From the NCBI GenBank assembly GCA_016178045.1, contig JACOUE010000041.1, forward strand, positions 45,518 through 109,517: a stretch of DNA of 64,000 bases. Reading direction: 5' to 3'. The translations under genes and the position numbers were made by a program. How positions within the stretch are numbered: the first letter of the stretch is position 1; every line of letters begins with the position of its first letter. Shown here in pieces: positions 8,128 to 15,003 of the stretch. The notes below the pieces were generated by a model. It was given only the letters and a program-made list of their open reading frames with translations. It did no database searches and was not told where the DNA came from. Source of the stretch: Chloroflexota bacterium. Lineage in GTDB: Bacteria; Chloroflexota; Dehalococcoidia; SM23-28-2; JACOUE01.

Positions 8128-8856
8128 TTATTGCAACGCCGGCGCGAGAGACTCGGCCACCTTCATTACCTCATCGAAAGAGACGACTTCAGCTTGGATA
8201 ACCGTATAACCGCCCGGCTCGGGGAAGATTACGTTTGTTACAGTCGCAACGGTTCCGCCTTCAGCGACGACGGGCTTGACGACGATAGCGGAACGCCCGC
8301 CAACAGAAACTACCTGTACGCGGTCCGGCGGAGCATCAGTTTCACGCGAAGGACGGGGCTCTCTGACACGATTGATTAGGATCTGACCTTCTGCTCCCGC
8401 CGCCGCTCCGGGCAATTCATATAGCCGCCAGGCTGTATACAATTGACCGTTGTCGCGGCATATCGTAGCTCCGGGGTTGGGTGCGGTGTCCAGCGCGGCC
8501 TCGTACTCGGCCGGTTCTCTGGCTCCGGGTGGGAGGTATTTGGGCGCAGGCGGAGCGTATCCGCCCCCGGGAACCACATCGAGGCCGCCGGGACAAACTG
8601 TTCTAAGATTGGTCTGGATACCTTTGGCCGCCAGGACTTCTGGGGGCCCAAGATAAATACCCAGCAGCTCGCCGTCGAATCGTGGTTTTGCCGCATCGAT
8701 GGCTATCTCAGGGTGTTCTTCTTGCAACAACTGTGGGGAAGACGCCATGACGTCCAAAAGATAACGAACGCCGAAGAAAGCTGCCGCCGCTACGGCGAGC
8801 GGCGCGACCATGAGCATTAGCTTCCGTGTCAACTGGTTTTCCCCGGAGGTGTGCAA
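8128..8856 (-). CDS. Membrane-anchored extracytoplasmic protein of unknown function (pair 2)
   Basis: Up to 242 residues from a TTG at 8856; an ATG 13 codons in (the MLMVAPLAV region) is an alternative start. One N-terminal transmembrane helix (about residues 13-35) is followed by a soluble domain with a Pro/Gly-rich loop (about 90-110) and a beta-rich C-terminal part containing AIVVKPVVAEGG. The likely location is anchored in the membrane and facing outside. No family is recognised. It is the first gene of module 2, and upstream of it lies the duplicated segment 8901-9064. Confidence 0.7.
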   Translation of the reverse strand: MHTSGENQLTRKLMLMVAPLAVAAAAFFGVRYLLDVMASSPQLLQEEHPEIAIDAAKPRFDGELLGIYLGPPEVLAAKGIQTNLRTVCPGGLDVVPGGGYAPPAPKYLPPGAREPAEYEAALDTAPNPGATICRDNGQLYTAWRLYELPGAAAGAEGQILINRVREPRPSRETDAPPDRVQVVSVGGRSAIVVKPVVAEGGTVATVTNVIFPEPGGYTVIQAEVVSFDEVMKVAESLAPALQ

Positions 8857-8900
8857 GACCGAATAGACGCCAGCGTATCGACGGACGGATACAGTCTGCG

Positions 8901-9064
8901 CCCGTCACAACACTTCGTCAAGGGGTTTTCTTTGAAAAAGTTATGAAGGTACTCGAAAGTCGAGATTCTTCGCTTCGCTCAGAATGACAGAGGGCCTGGG
9001 CGCAATGACAGGGTCAGGCCTACCCCCGCGGCAGGCCCAGGCCGCGCATGGCGATGATGTTCCG
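8901..9064. repeat. Copy A of a duplicated promoter plus acyl-CoA-dehydrogenase-tail segment
   Basis: Positions 8901-8929 match 10047-10075 with 3 mismatches in 29, and 9020-9064 match 10186-10230 perfectly over 45 bases; the middle parts are related but differ in length. In copy B the 45 bases encode the last residues of the acyl-CoA dehydrogenase. Here they are displaced and form a new 3' end for the gene at 8941-9516. The middle contains the TTCGCTTCGCTCAGAATGAC motif, which recurs in intergenic regions of environmental genomes. Confidence 0.85.
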
Positions 9065-9516
9065 GTTGTCCAACGGTAGTCTGCGAAGTCGAGCCATACC
9101 TCCGCGCCGTTGAGGTAGTAGCCGTCATTCGTGCTGCTCCAGTACCGATATGGGCCAAACTTTACGCACGCCACCTGTGCCGGGGCACATTCGTCTCCGG
9201 TCGTGTCCTTCCTGATGGACACATCAACAACGTTGCAGTTCTGCGACCACTCACTGCCTGGGAGGATCGGCCCCCACTTGGCCCTGACATCGTCGTCGAA
9301 TAGTGTGTTATTGTAGGGGCACCAATACATCGGAGCGCCTGCAAGAGCCCACCAGCCAATAACATACGTTTCGTTACCGCGGTCCTTCGCCAAATAAACT
9401 CTGTGATCCGCTTCGGCCAGAGAGGTTATGGTCAAGCTCAATAGCGCCGCCACGCCGGCAGCCAGTACGAGAACCGCCCAGCGACTCACGCGATACCCCC
9501 AATCTAAGGCTGGCAA
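8941..9516 (-). CDS. Secreted protein of unknown function with chimeric C-terminus (pair 1)
   Basis: A 191-residue protein with an N-terminal hydrophobic segment (about residues 13-35) ending in SLAEADHR, which looks like a signal peptide. The mature part contains WCPYN, SQNCN, DECAPAQVACV and a YYLNGAEVWLDFADYRW strand. After residue about 152 the reading frame runs into the duplicated acyl-CoA-dehydrogenase tail, in a shifted frame, and then into an intergenic repeat, so the last 40 residues (from TTGTSSPC onward) are not native. The original 3' end was probably lost. It is the second gene of module 1, 39 nt after the anchored gene. Confidence 0.7.
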   Translation of the reverse strand: MPALDWGYRVSRWAVLVLAAGVAALLSLTITSLAEADHRVYLAKDRGNETYVIGWWALAGAPMYWCPYNNTLFDDDVRAKWGPILPGSEWSQNCNVVDVSIRKDTTGDECAPAQVACVKFGPYRYWSSTNDGYYLNGAEVWLDFADYRWTTGTSSPCAAWACRGGRPDPVIAPRPSVILSEAKNLDFRVPS

Positions 9517-9555
9517 TATCCGTAGCCACGAGGGGCAGCAGGAGGCGCCAGCGGC

Positions 9556-10029
9556 TCACGGGGCGCTGTTTTCAATTAGCTGAAAATCCTCTTCATCTTC
9601 AGGGTCTACCTTCCACAGGACGACTTTTCCCGTGTCGGCATCAAGCCACACGCGCGACCTTCCACGTTCGATTTCCCAGTAGTGGGTCGGCCACGGAGAC
9701 TGGACTCCAGGCGCAGGTTCGCCGATGACCTCGAATATCGTCGCACCCTTGGGCAGCAGTATAGTTCGGGGGCCTATGTCAATCTCGATTGGTTCCGGTA
9801 CCGGCTCGCTGAGGAAGATTCCTCGCTCCCTCAAATAGGCCTCCGCCTCCTCGCGCGTCAGCCTGACGGGCGGTTCCGGGGACGGGGCTGGGGGCTCGAA
9901 GGAGGGTGGCGTGGGCAGTGGTGGTGGCGGTTCTTCGCCTGTCGCCAGGTTCACTCCCCACCAGATCCCCGCAGCAACCCCTGCCGCCACCACCAGGCCA
10001 AGAGCGTTTCGCAGGGAAATACCGGCCAT
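9556..10029 (-). CDS. Membrane-anchored protein with proline-rich linker, unknown function (pair 1)
   Basis: A 157-residue protein: transmembrane helix at about residues 8-27, a proline-rich spacer (about 33-55, many P, E and S), then a small domain with LTREEAEAYLRERGI, TILLPKGATIFEVIGE and a strand SRVWLDADTGKVVLWKV. The proline-rich tether suggests a domain held away from the membrane on the outer face. A TTGACA-17-CATAAT promoter ends only a few bases from the ATG, so the mRNA is probably leaderless. No family is recognised. First gene of module 1. Confidence 0.72.
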   Translation of the reverse strand: MAGISLRNALGLVVAAGVAAGIWWGVNLATGEEPPPPLPTPPSFEPPAPSPEPPVRLTREEAEAYLRERGIFLSEPVPEPIEIDIGPRTILLPKGATIFEVIGEPAPGVQSPWPTHYWEIERGRSRVWLDADTGKVVLWKVDPEDEEDFQLIENSAP

Positions 10030-10038
10030 GGCGGCCGC

Positions 10039-10067
10039 ATTATGCTCCCGTCACAATACGTTGTCAA
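10039..10067 (-). promoter_or_regulatory. Strong promoter giving a leaderless transcript
   Basis: On the minus strand TTGACA (10067-10062) and CATAAT (10044-10039) are 17 bases apart, close to the sigma-70 consensus. Transcription would begin about three bases before the ATG at 10029. The equivalent bases in copy A read TTGACG-17-CAGACT, a weakened version. Confidence 0.65.
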
Positions 10068-10230
10068 GGGGTTTTAGAACAGCTTGTCATGAAATCTTGC
10101 GAACAATGGCAGAGTGTCTGCAAAACCTGTCATTGCTTCGCTTCGCCTGCCTGCCAGGCAGACGGGCTCGCACTGACAGGCGGGGCTACCCCCGCGGCAG
10201 GCCCAGGCCGCGCATGGCGATGATGTTCCG
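10047..10230. repeat. Copy B of the duplicated promoter plus acyl-CoA-dehydrogenase-tail segment
   Basis: This is the copy in original context: its right end (10186-10230) encodes the C-terminus of the acyl-CoA dehydrogenase and its left end carries the promoter of the following gene pair. It matches copy A at 8901-9064. Two copies, each followed by an anchored-protein gene and a secreted-protein gene, indicate an old tandem duplication. Confidence 0.85.
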
Positions 10231-11379
10231 CATCACCTCCGACGTGCCGGCGGCGATGGTCGTGGCCACCGAGGCGACGTAGTAGTCGGCGATGCGCCCG
10301 GCCAGGGGCGCCCAGCGGCTCCCCGGCTTGAGCTGCCCGCCCAGGCCCAGGACCTCGATGCCCGCCCGCGCCAGCCGCTGCTGCAGCTCCGAGCCGTAAA
10401 GCTTGGAGATGGACGCCTCCGCGTTGGGGATCCGTCCCTGCGACTGGAGCCAGGCGACGCGGTAGGCGAGCAGGCGGCCGGCGTGGAACTCGATGTGTAG
10501 CTCCGCCAGCTTGTTGCGGAGGGGCTCGCGGTCGATGATGCGGCCGCCGTCGCGCGCCGTCTCCCGCGAGTAGGCGACCAGCTCCTCGTAGGTGCGGAAG
10601 CCGGCCACGACGCGGTTGATGCCGGACCGCTCGAAGTCCAGGGTGGCGGCGGCCACGTACCAGCCGCGGTTCAGCTCGCCGACCAGGCAGTCGCGGGGGA
10701 CGCGGACGTTGTCGAAGAAGACCTGGTTGAACGTCTGGCGGCCGGTCATGTCGGCCAGGGGCTGGATGGTGATGCCCGGCGTCTTCATGTCGAGGAGGAA
10801 GTAGCTGATCCCCTTGTGCTTGGGGGCGTCGGGATCGGTGCGAGCGAGCAGGATCATCCAGTCGGCGACGTTGGCCAGCGACGTCCAGATCTTCTGGCCG
10901 TTGACCACGAAGTAGTCGCCCTCGGCCACCGCCGCCGTCTGGAGGGAGGCGAGGTCGGAGCCCGAGCCGGGCTCGCTGAACCCCTGGCACCAGATCACCT
11001 CGGCGCCGGCGATGGCTGGCAGGTGCCGCCCCTTCTGCTCCTCGTTGCCGAAGACGATGATCGTCGGCCCCACCCGGTCCGGGCCCACGCCCAACTGCTG
11101 GGGGGCGCGGTGGTAGGCCATCTCCTCGTTGTAGATGAGCTGGTTCATGTGGCCCGCGGCCAGGCCCCCGTGCTCCTTGGGCCAGGCCAAGGTCAGCCAC
11201 CCCTTGCGGGCGAGCTTCTTCTGGAAGCTCCGCATCTCCTCGAAGCCGCGGCCGCCGCCGTAGCCGAGCGGGCTCTCGGCGCCGGCGCCTTCCGTGACCT
11301 CCTGCGGCCACTCGCCGCGGACGAACCCGCGTACCTCCCGGCGGAAGGCGTCCTCTTCGGGGGAAAAGCGGAACTCCAT
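10186..11379 (-). CDS. Acyl-CoA dehydrogenase
   Basis: A 397-residue flavoprotein that oxidises acyl-CoA thioesters at C2-C3 in the cytosol. The N-terminal helical domain begins MEFRFSPEEDAFRREVR. The FAD/substrate strand segment has WCQGFSEPGSGSDLAS and INGQKIWTS-like VNGQKIWTSLAN, and the C-terminal domain ends with TSEVMRNIIAMRG. Full length for the family. The start at 11379 has AGGAGA five bases upstream; an in-frame extension further upstream lacks this. The 45 bases at its 3' end are duplicated at 9020-9064. A crotonase, an SDR and an MFS carrier lie upstream on the same strand, suggesting an acyl-CoA degradative region. Confidence 0.92.
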   Translation of the reverse strand: MEFRFSPEEDAFRREVRGFVRGEWPQEVTEGAGAESPLGYGGGRGFEEMRSFQKKLARKGWLTLAWPKEHGGLAAGHMNQLIYNEEMAYHRAPQQLGVGPDRVGPTIIVFGNEEQKGRHLPAIAGAEVIWCQGFSEPGSGSDLASLQTAAVAEGDYFVVNGQKIWTSLANVADWMILLARTDPDAPKHKGISYFLLDMKTPGITIQPLADMTGRQTFNQVFFDNVRVPRDCLVGELNRGWYVAAATLDFERSGINRVVAGFRTYEELVAYSRETARDGGRIIDREPLRNKLAELHIEFHAGRLLAYRVAWLQSQGRIPNAEASISKLYGSELQQRLARAGIEVLGLGGQLKPGSRWAPLAGRIADYYVASVATTIAAGTSEVMRNIIAMRGLGLPRG

Positions 11380-11445
11380 CGACTCTCCTGACGTGGACGG
11401 CAGGCGCTTCGGGCGCCGACCAGTATATACTGTTGGCAACCAGCG

Positions 11446-11985
11446 CGAAAGCTGGCCGCCGTACCCCTGCTCGTTCTCCTCCTGGTCGCCTGCCTGGGTT
11501 AGGAGGGGGGAGCCACGGCGTCCGCTGGGCCGACCGCGACAAACTGGCCGTCCGTGGGGTGCGCGGCCTCCGCTTCGGCTTCCTCGCCTTCCACTGGGGT
11601 GCGGAGTACGTGTCGGTGCCGCAGTCAGCGGAGGGGATCGCCCCCGACGACCCGGTGGAGATCGCCCACCTGGCCGTGGACGCCGGCGCCGACTTTATCA
11701 TCGGCAACCACCCGCACTGGGTGCAGGCGGTGGAGCTGTACAGGGGCAAGCTGATCGTCTACGCCCACGGCAACTACATCTTCGACCAGATGTGGAGCTA
11801 CGAGACGCGGGTGGGGGTCATCGGTCTCTACACGTTCTACGACGATAAGCTGGTTCGGGTGGAGTTCATCCCCACCATCATCGAGGACTATGCCCAGCCG
11901 CGGCTGCTGTCGGCCGGAGAGGCGGGTGGTCCTGGACGGGATGAAGGCGGCCAGCCGCGAGCTGGCGGCGAGTCTCTCGCCGTGA
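11446..11985 (+). pseudogene. Decayed CapA-family (PGA_cap) lipoprotein gene
   Basis: Two parts of one gene are visible. At 11446-11499 a frame reads RKLAAVPLLVLLLVACLG, a lipoprotein signal with an LVAC lipobox, and then stops. From about 11553 another frame gives the C-terminal half of a CapA/poly-gamma-glutamate synthesis metallophosphatase domain: FLAFHWGAEYVSVPQ, AGADFIIGNHPHWVQ, AHGNYIFDQ. Near 11916 one extra G shifts the frame again; reading past it gives ERRVVLDGMKAASREL and a stop at 11983-11985. The N-terminal half of the catalytic domain is missing. It lies between two convergent catabolic genes and shows no intact start. Confidence 0.7.
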
Positions 11986-12789
11986 TCAGCGCCCCTTGAA
12001 CTGCGGCTCGCGCTTCTCCACAAAGGCCCGCGGGCCCTCGCGGGCGTCCTCGGTGCTCTGGGCGATGAGCATAGCCCCCTGCGCCGCCTCCAGCGCCTCG
12101 TCCACATCGGTGCGGAGGCCCCGGTACACTAGCCGCTTCGCCAGATGGATGGCCACCGCCGGCCCCCGCGCCAGGCGCTGGGCGAAGTCGCGCGTGTAGG
12201 GCATCAGCTCGTCATGGGGGACGACGGCGCTCACGTAGCCGACCCGCAGCGCCTCCTTCGCGTCGATGATGTCGCCCGTCCAGATCAGCTCCAACGCCTT
12301 GGCGATGCCCACGATGCGGGGCAGGTAGTAGCAGCCGCCGTCGCCGGGGCTGAGGCCCATGCGCACGTAGGTCATACCGAATCGGGCGTTCTCGGAGGCG
12401 ATGCGGATGTCGGCCATGGAGGCCATGTCCATCCCCGCTCCCACCGCCGCCCCGTTCACGGCCGCGATGTACGGCTTGTCGAGCTCGGCGAGGAGGCGGG
12501 GGATGCGCTGGACGCTGTCGCGCAGGAAGTTGCGGTTTTCGGCCAGCGACCGCTCCCTCTGCATCAGCCCCTCCGCCGCCCCGGCGCCCACGTCCGCCCC
12601 AGAGCAGAAGCCCCGGCCGGCCCCCGTCAGGACGATCGCCCGCACGGCGTCGTCGAGCCGGGCGTCCTGGAGGGAGGCGTACCACTCGTCCAGCATCTGG
12701 CGGGTGAAGGCGTTCATCCGCTCGGGCCGGTTGAGGGTGATTGTGGCGATGCCGTCCGCCTTCTCGAAGATGATCTGCTCGAAGTTCAT
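11986..12789 (-). CDS. Enoyl-CoA hydratase/isomerase family protein
   Basis: A 267-residue crotonase-fold protein. The oxyanion-hole segments GRGFCSGADVG and NGAAVGAGMDM are present. The two glutamates that catalyse hydration in classical enoyl-CoA hydratase fall at GMDMASM (Asp) and FGMTYVRMG (Tyr), so this enzyme probably catalyses a different crotonase reaction such as isomerisation, or has lost activity. The ATG at 12789 is six bases after AAAGGGGA; a TTG two codons earlier is possible. A palindromic repeat separates it from the SDR gene upstream. Confidence 0.88.
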   Translation of the reverse strand: MNFEQIIFEKADGIATITLNRPERMNAFTRQMLDEWYASLQDARLDDAVRAIVLTGAGRGFCSGADVGAGAAEGLMQRERSLAENRNFLRDSVQRIPRLLAELDKPYIAAVNGAAVGAGMDMASMADIRIASENARFGMTYVRMGLSPGDGGCYYLPRIVGIAKALELIWTGDIIDAKEALRVGYVSAVVPHDELMPYTRDFAQRLARGPAVAIHLAKRLVYRGLRTDVDEALEAAQGAMLIAQSTEDAREGPRAFVEKREPQFKGR

Positions 12790-12803
12790 GATCAATCCCC
12801 TTT

Positions 12804-12854
12804 CGTAGGGCGAGGCCCCAGCCTCGCCGGTCGGGGCTGGGGCCCCGACCTACG
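12804..12854. repeat. Palindromic intergenic repeat CGTAGG...CCTACG
   Basis: A 51-base element whose two 25-base halves are complementary at 21 of 25 positions, with a perfect 10-base core GGCCCCAGCC/GGCTGGGGCC. Each half can also fold by itself. It lies between two minus-strand genes and so may act as a processing or attenuation hairpin rather than a terminator for convergent genes. Confidence 0.7.
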
Positions 12855-12871
12855 TGGTTGTCCGTTCGGCG

Positions 12872-13711
12872 CTACAGCATGGCGACGCCGCCGTCCACGT
12901 TGATGCACTGCCCCGTGATGTAGTCCGCCCGCGGCGAGACCAGGAACGCCACCACCGCCGCGATCTCCGACGGGTCGGCCTGCCGCCCCAATGGGATGAA
13001 CCGGCTCACCCCCTGCTTCACCATCTCGAAGGGGATGCCCATCCGCTCGCCGGTGCGGCGGAAGGTGCCGTCCATCATGTCGGTGTCGGTGGAGCCGGGG
13101 GCGACGCAGTTCACGTTCACTTTGTACGGCGCGAGCTCCAGCGCCAGCATCTGGGTGAGGCCCACCACGCCGAACTTGCTGGGGGTGTACGCCCCGTAGC
13201 GGGCCTGGCCCAGACGCCCCGCCATCGACGACAGGTTGACGATCTTTCCGCCCTCGCCCTGCCGGATGAGCACCTCGGCCACCGCCTTGCAGCAGTGATA
13301 GACGCCGTTCAGGTTCACGTCCACCTCGCGCGACCACTCGTCGTCCTCCAGCTCCCAGAGGGCCTTCTTCCCGGCCACCAGGGCCAGCCCGGCGTTGTTC
13401 GCCAGGATATCGATCCGGCCCAGCTCCTCCAGCGTCTTGTCCACCATCGCCCGCACCTGCGCACCGTCGGTAACGTCGACATCCAGCGCCAGCGCCCGCC
13501 GGCCGAGCGCCCGGATCTCCTCCGCCACCGACTCGGCGCCGCGCCAGCCGGCCTGCCGCTCGGCCTCGGGGAACCGCTCCTGCGGGCGGGCGACGGCGGT
13601 GACGGCGACGTCGGCGCCGACTTGGGCCAGGCGCAGGGCGATGGCGCGGCCGATGCCGCGCAGGCGCCCCGCGCCGGTCACGATGGCTACTTTACCGTCG
13701 AGCTGCCCCAT
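12872..13711 (-). CDS. Short-chain dehydrogenase/reductase (SDR)
   Basis: A 279-residue Rossmann-fold oxidoreductase of the classical SDR type. The dinucleotide-binding motif is TGAGRLRGIGRAIA, the structural motif is NNAG, and the catalytic triad is visible as Ser in IVNLSSMAG and YGAYTPSK (Tyr and Lys). An insertion of about 12 residues after the second strand (ARPQERFPEAER) is unusual. It is probably a 3-hydroxyacyl-CoA or alcohol dehydrogenase in the catabolic cluster. It begins 4 nt after the stop of the MFS gene, so the two are co-transcribed. Confidence 0.9.
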   Translation of the reverse strand: MGQLDGKVAIVTGAGRLRGIGRAIALRLAQVGADVAVTAVARPQERFPEAERQAGWRGAESVAEEIRALGRRALALDVDVTDGAQVRAMVDKTLEELGRIDILANNAGLALVAGKKALWELEDDEWSREVDVNLNGVYHCCKAVAEVLIRQGEGGKIVNLSSMAGRLGQARYGAYTPSKFGVVGLTQMLALELAPYKVNVNCVAPGSTDTDMMDGTFRRTGERMGIPFEMVKQGVSRFIPLGRQADPSEIAAVVAFLVSPRADYITGQCINVDGGVAML

Positions 13712-13715
13712 CTTC

Positions 13716-14933
13716 TTACGCCTGCGCGGAGGGACGCTCCTCCATGACTACAGTCGCCGACGTCCGCCGCTCGGACATGGCCCAGAGGCCGAGGCTCAGG
13801 GCGAGGGTGACGGCCAGCAGTCCCGACAGGCCCAAAAAGGCCGCGCTCGTGTCCCAGCGGTCGACGAGGACGCCGGCCAGCACTCCCCCCGTCCCGCCGA
13901 GGCCGAAGCCGGCGAAGAACGACACGCCGTAGCTGCGGCCCACTGCCCCCGCCGGTGTGTAGTCGGCGATGAGGCCGGTGAACACCGGCTGGTTGGCGAA
14001 GTAGAGGCAGATGAACAGTGAGGCGACGACCACCAGGCCGGCGCCCTCCACGATGCCCGTCAGCACCAGGGCCGGCAGGGCGAGCAGTGTCAGGAGGGGC
14101 GCCAGCCGCTCCAGCTTGAACCTCTGCGACAGCGAACCGCCTGCGTACTGGCCCATCGCGCCCATGATCAGGGCCACCGTTACGAAGACGCCGCCCAGGT
14201 CTTTGTTCACCAGGTCCTCCATGTGCTTGGGCAGGAACGTGATCGCGCCGCGGTACACCATGCCGTTGACCACGAACGCTGCATACACCATTAGCAGCGG
14301 GACGAGGAAGTGGTTGACCCGCCGTTGTGGCGCTCCTTCCCTAACCACAGTGCTCCCGGTGACGACGACCTCGCCCTGGCCCTGCACCGGCAGGACGACC
14401 CGGGTGAACACCAGGGCCAGCACTGCGGTCAGGGCGCCGAGGAAGAAGAAGGCGGCCCGCCAGTCGATGGCGACGGCCAGCCCTATCGCCAGGACCGGTG
14501 CCGCCGCCTGACCCAAGTTCCCGGCCACGCCGTGGTACCCCAGCGCCAGCCCCCGCTGCCGCACTCCCTGCGCCATCAGCGAGATGCCCGCCGGGTGGTA
14601 CAGGCCGATGCACAGGCCCAGCAGCGCCAGCGTCCCGGCCAGGAACCACTCGTTGGGCGATAGGCCTACCAGCACCGCGGCGACACTCGCGCCGGTGAAG
14701 GTGTAGAGCAGCACACGCCGAGAGCCGAGCCGGTCGGTGAGGAAGCCGGCGGGGATGGCGCTGGACCCGAAGGCCCAGCCGAACATGCTGGAGACGGTGC
14801 CCAGGATCACGGCCCGTACGCCGAAGTCGTCACCGATGCGGGTGAGGAGGGCGGGGTACGTCAGCTCCGCGACGTGGACCAGGGCGTGGGCGACGGTGGC
14901 GTAGGCGATGAGGCGGCGCTCGGCGGCGTTCAC
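13716..14933 (-). CDS. Major facilitator superfamily transporter
   Basis: A 405-residue integral membrane protein with about 12 hydrophobic segments in two halves, separated by a charged central loop (about residues 185-210). The MFS loop motif between helices 2 and 3 is seen as GFLTDRLGSRRVL, with a matching GGSLSQRFKLERL in the second half. Start is GTG at 14933. Directly co-transcribed with the SDR and probably the crotonase, so it may import the acid that these enzymes degrade; no substrate is assignable. Confidence 0.88.
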   Translation of the reverse strand: MNAAERRLIAYATVAHALVHVAELTYPALLTRIGDDFGVRAVILGTVSSMFGWAFGSSAIPAGFLTDRLGSRRVLLYTFTGASVAAVLVGLSPNEWFLAGTLALLGLCIGLYHPAGISLMAQGVRQRGLALGYHGVAGNLGQAAAPVLAIGLAVAIDWRAAFFFLGALTAVLALVFTRVVLPVQGQGEVVVTGSTVVREGAPQRRVNHFLVPLLMVYAAFVVNGMVYRGAITFLPKHMEDLVNKDLGGVFVTVALIMGAMGQYAGGSLSQRFKLERLAPLLTLLALPALVLTGIVEGAGLVVVASLFICLYFANQPVFTGLIADYTPAGAVGRSYGVSFFAGFGLGGTGGVLAGVLVDRWDTSAAFLGLSGLLAVTLALSLGLWAMSERRTSATVVMEERPSAQA

Positions 14934-14973
14934 GACAAGTCAACGGAATCCAGCGCAAAGGTGAGCAAGAGGG

Positions 14974-14979
14974 ATTATA
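14974..14979 (-). promoter_or_regulatory. Extended -10 promoter for the MFS operon
   Basis: On the minus strand TGCTATAAT has a perfect TATAAT (14979-14974) with the TGn extension. No good -35 box is present. The predicted start of transcription is about 34 nt upstream of the GTG at 14933. Confidence 0.5.
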
Positions 14980-15003
14980 GCACGGAGCGTATCTGAGGGA
15001 GCC

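Noticed and set aside
7321-10200. Possible insertion sequence or prophage in the accessory block
   Set aside because: No transposase, integrase or terminal inverted repeats; the structure is explained by a duplicated segment.
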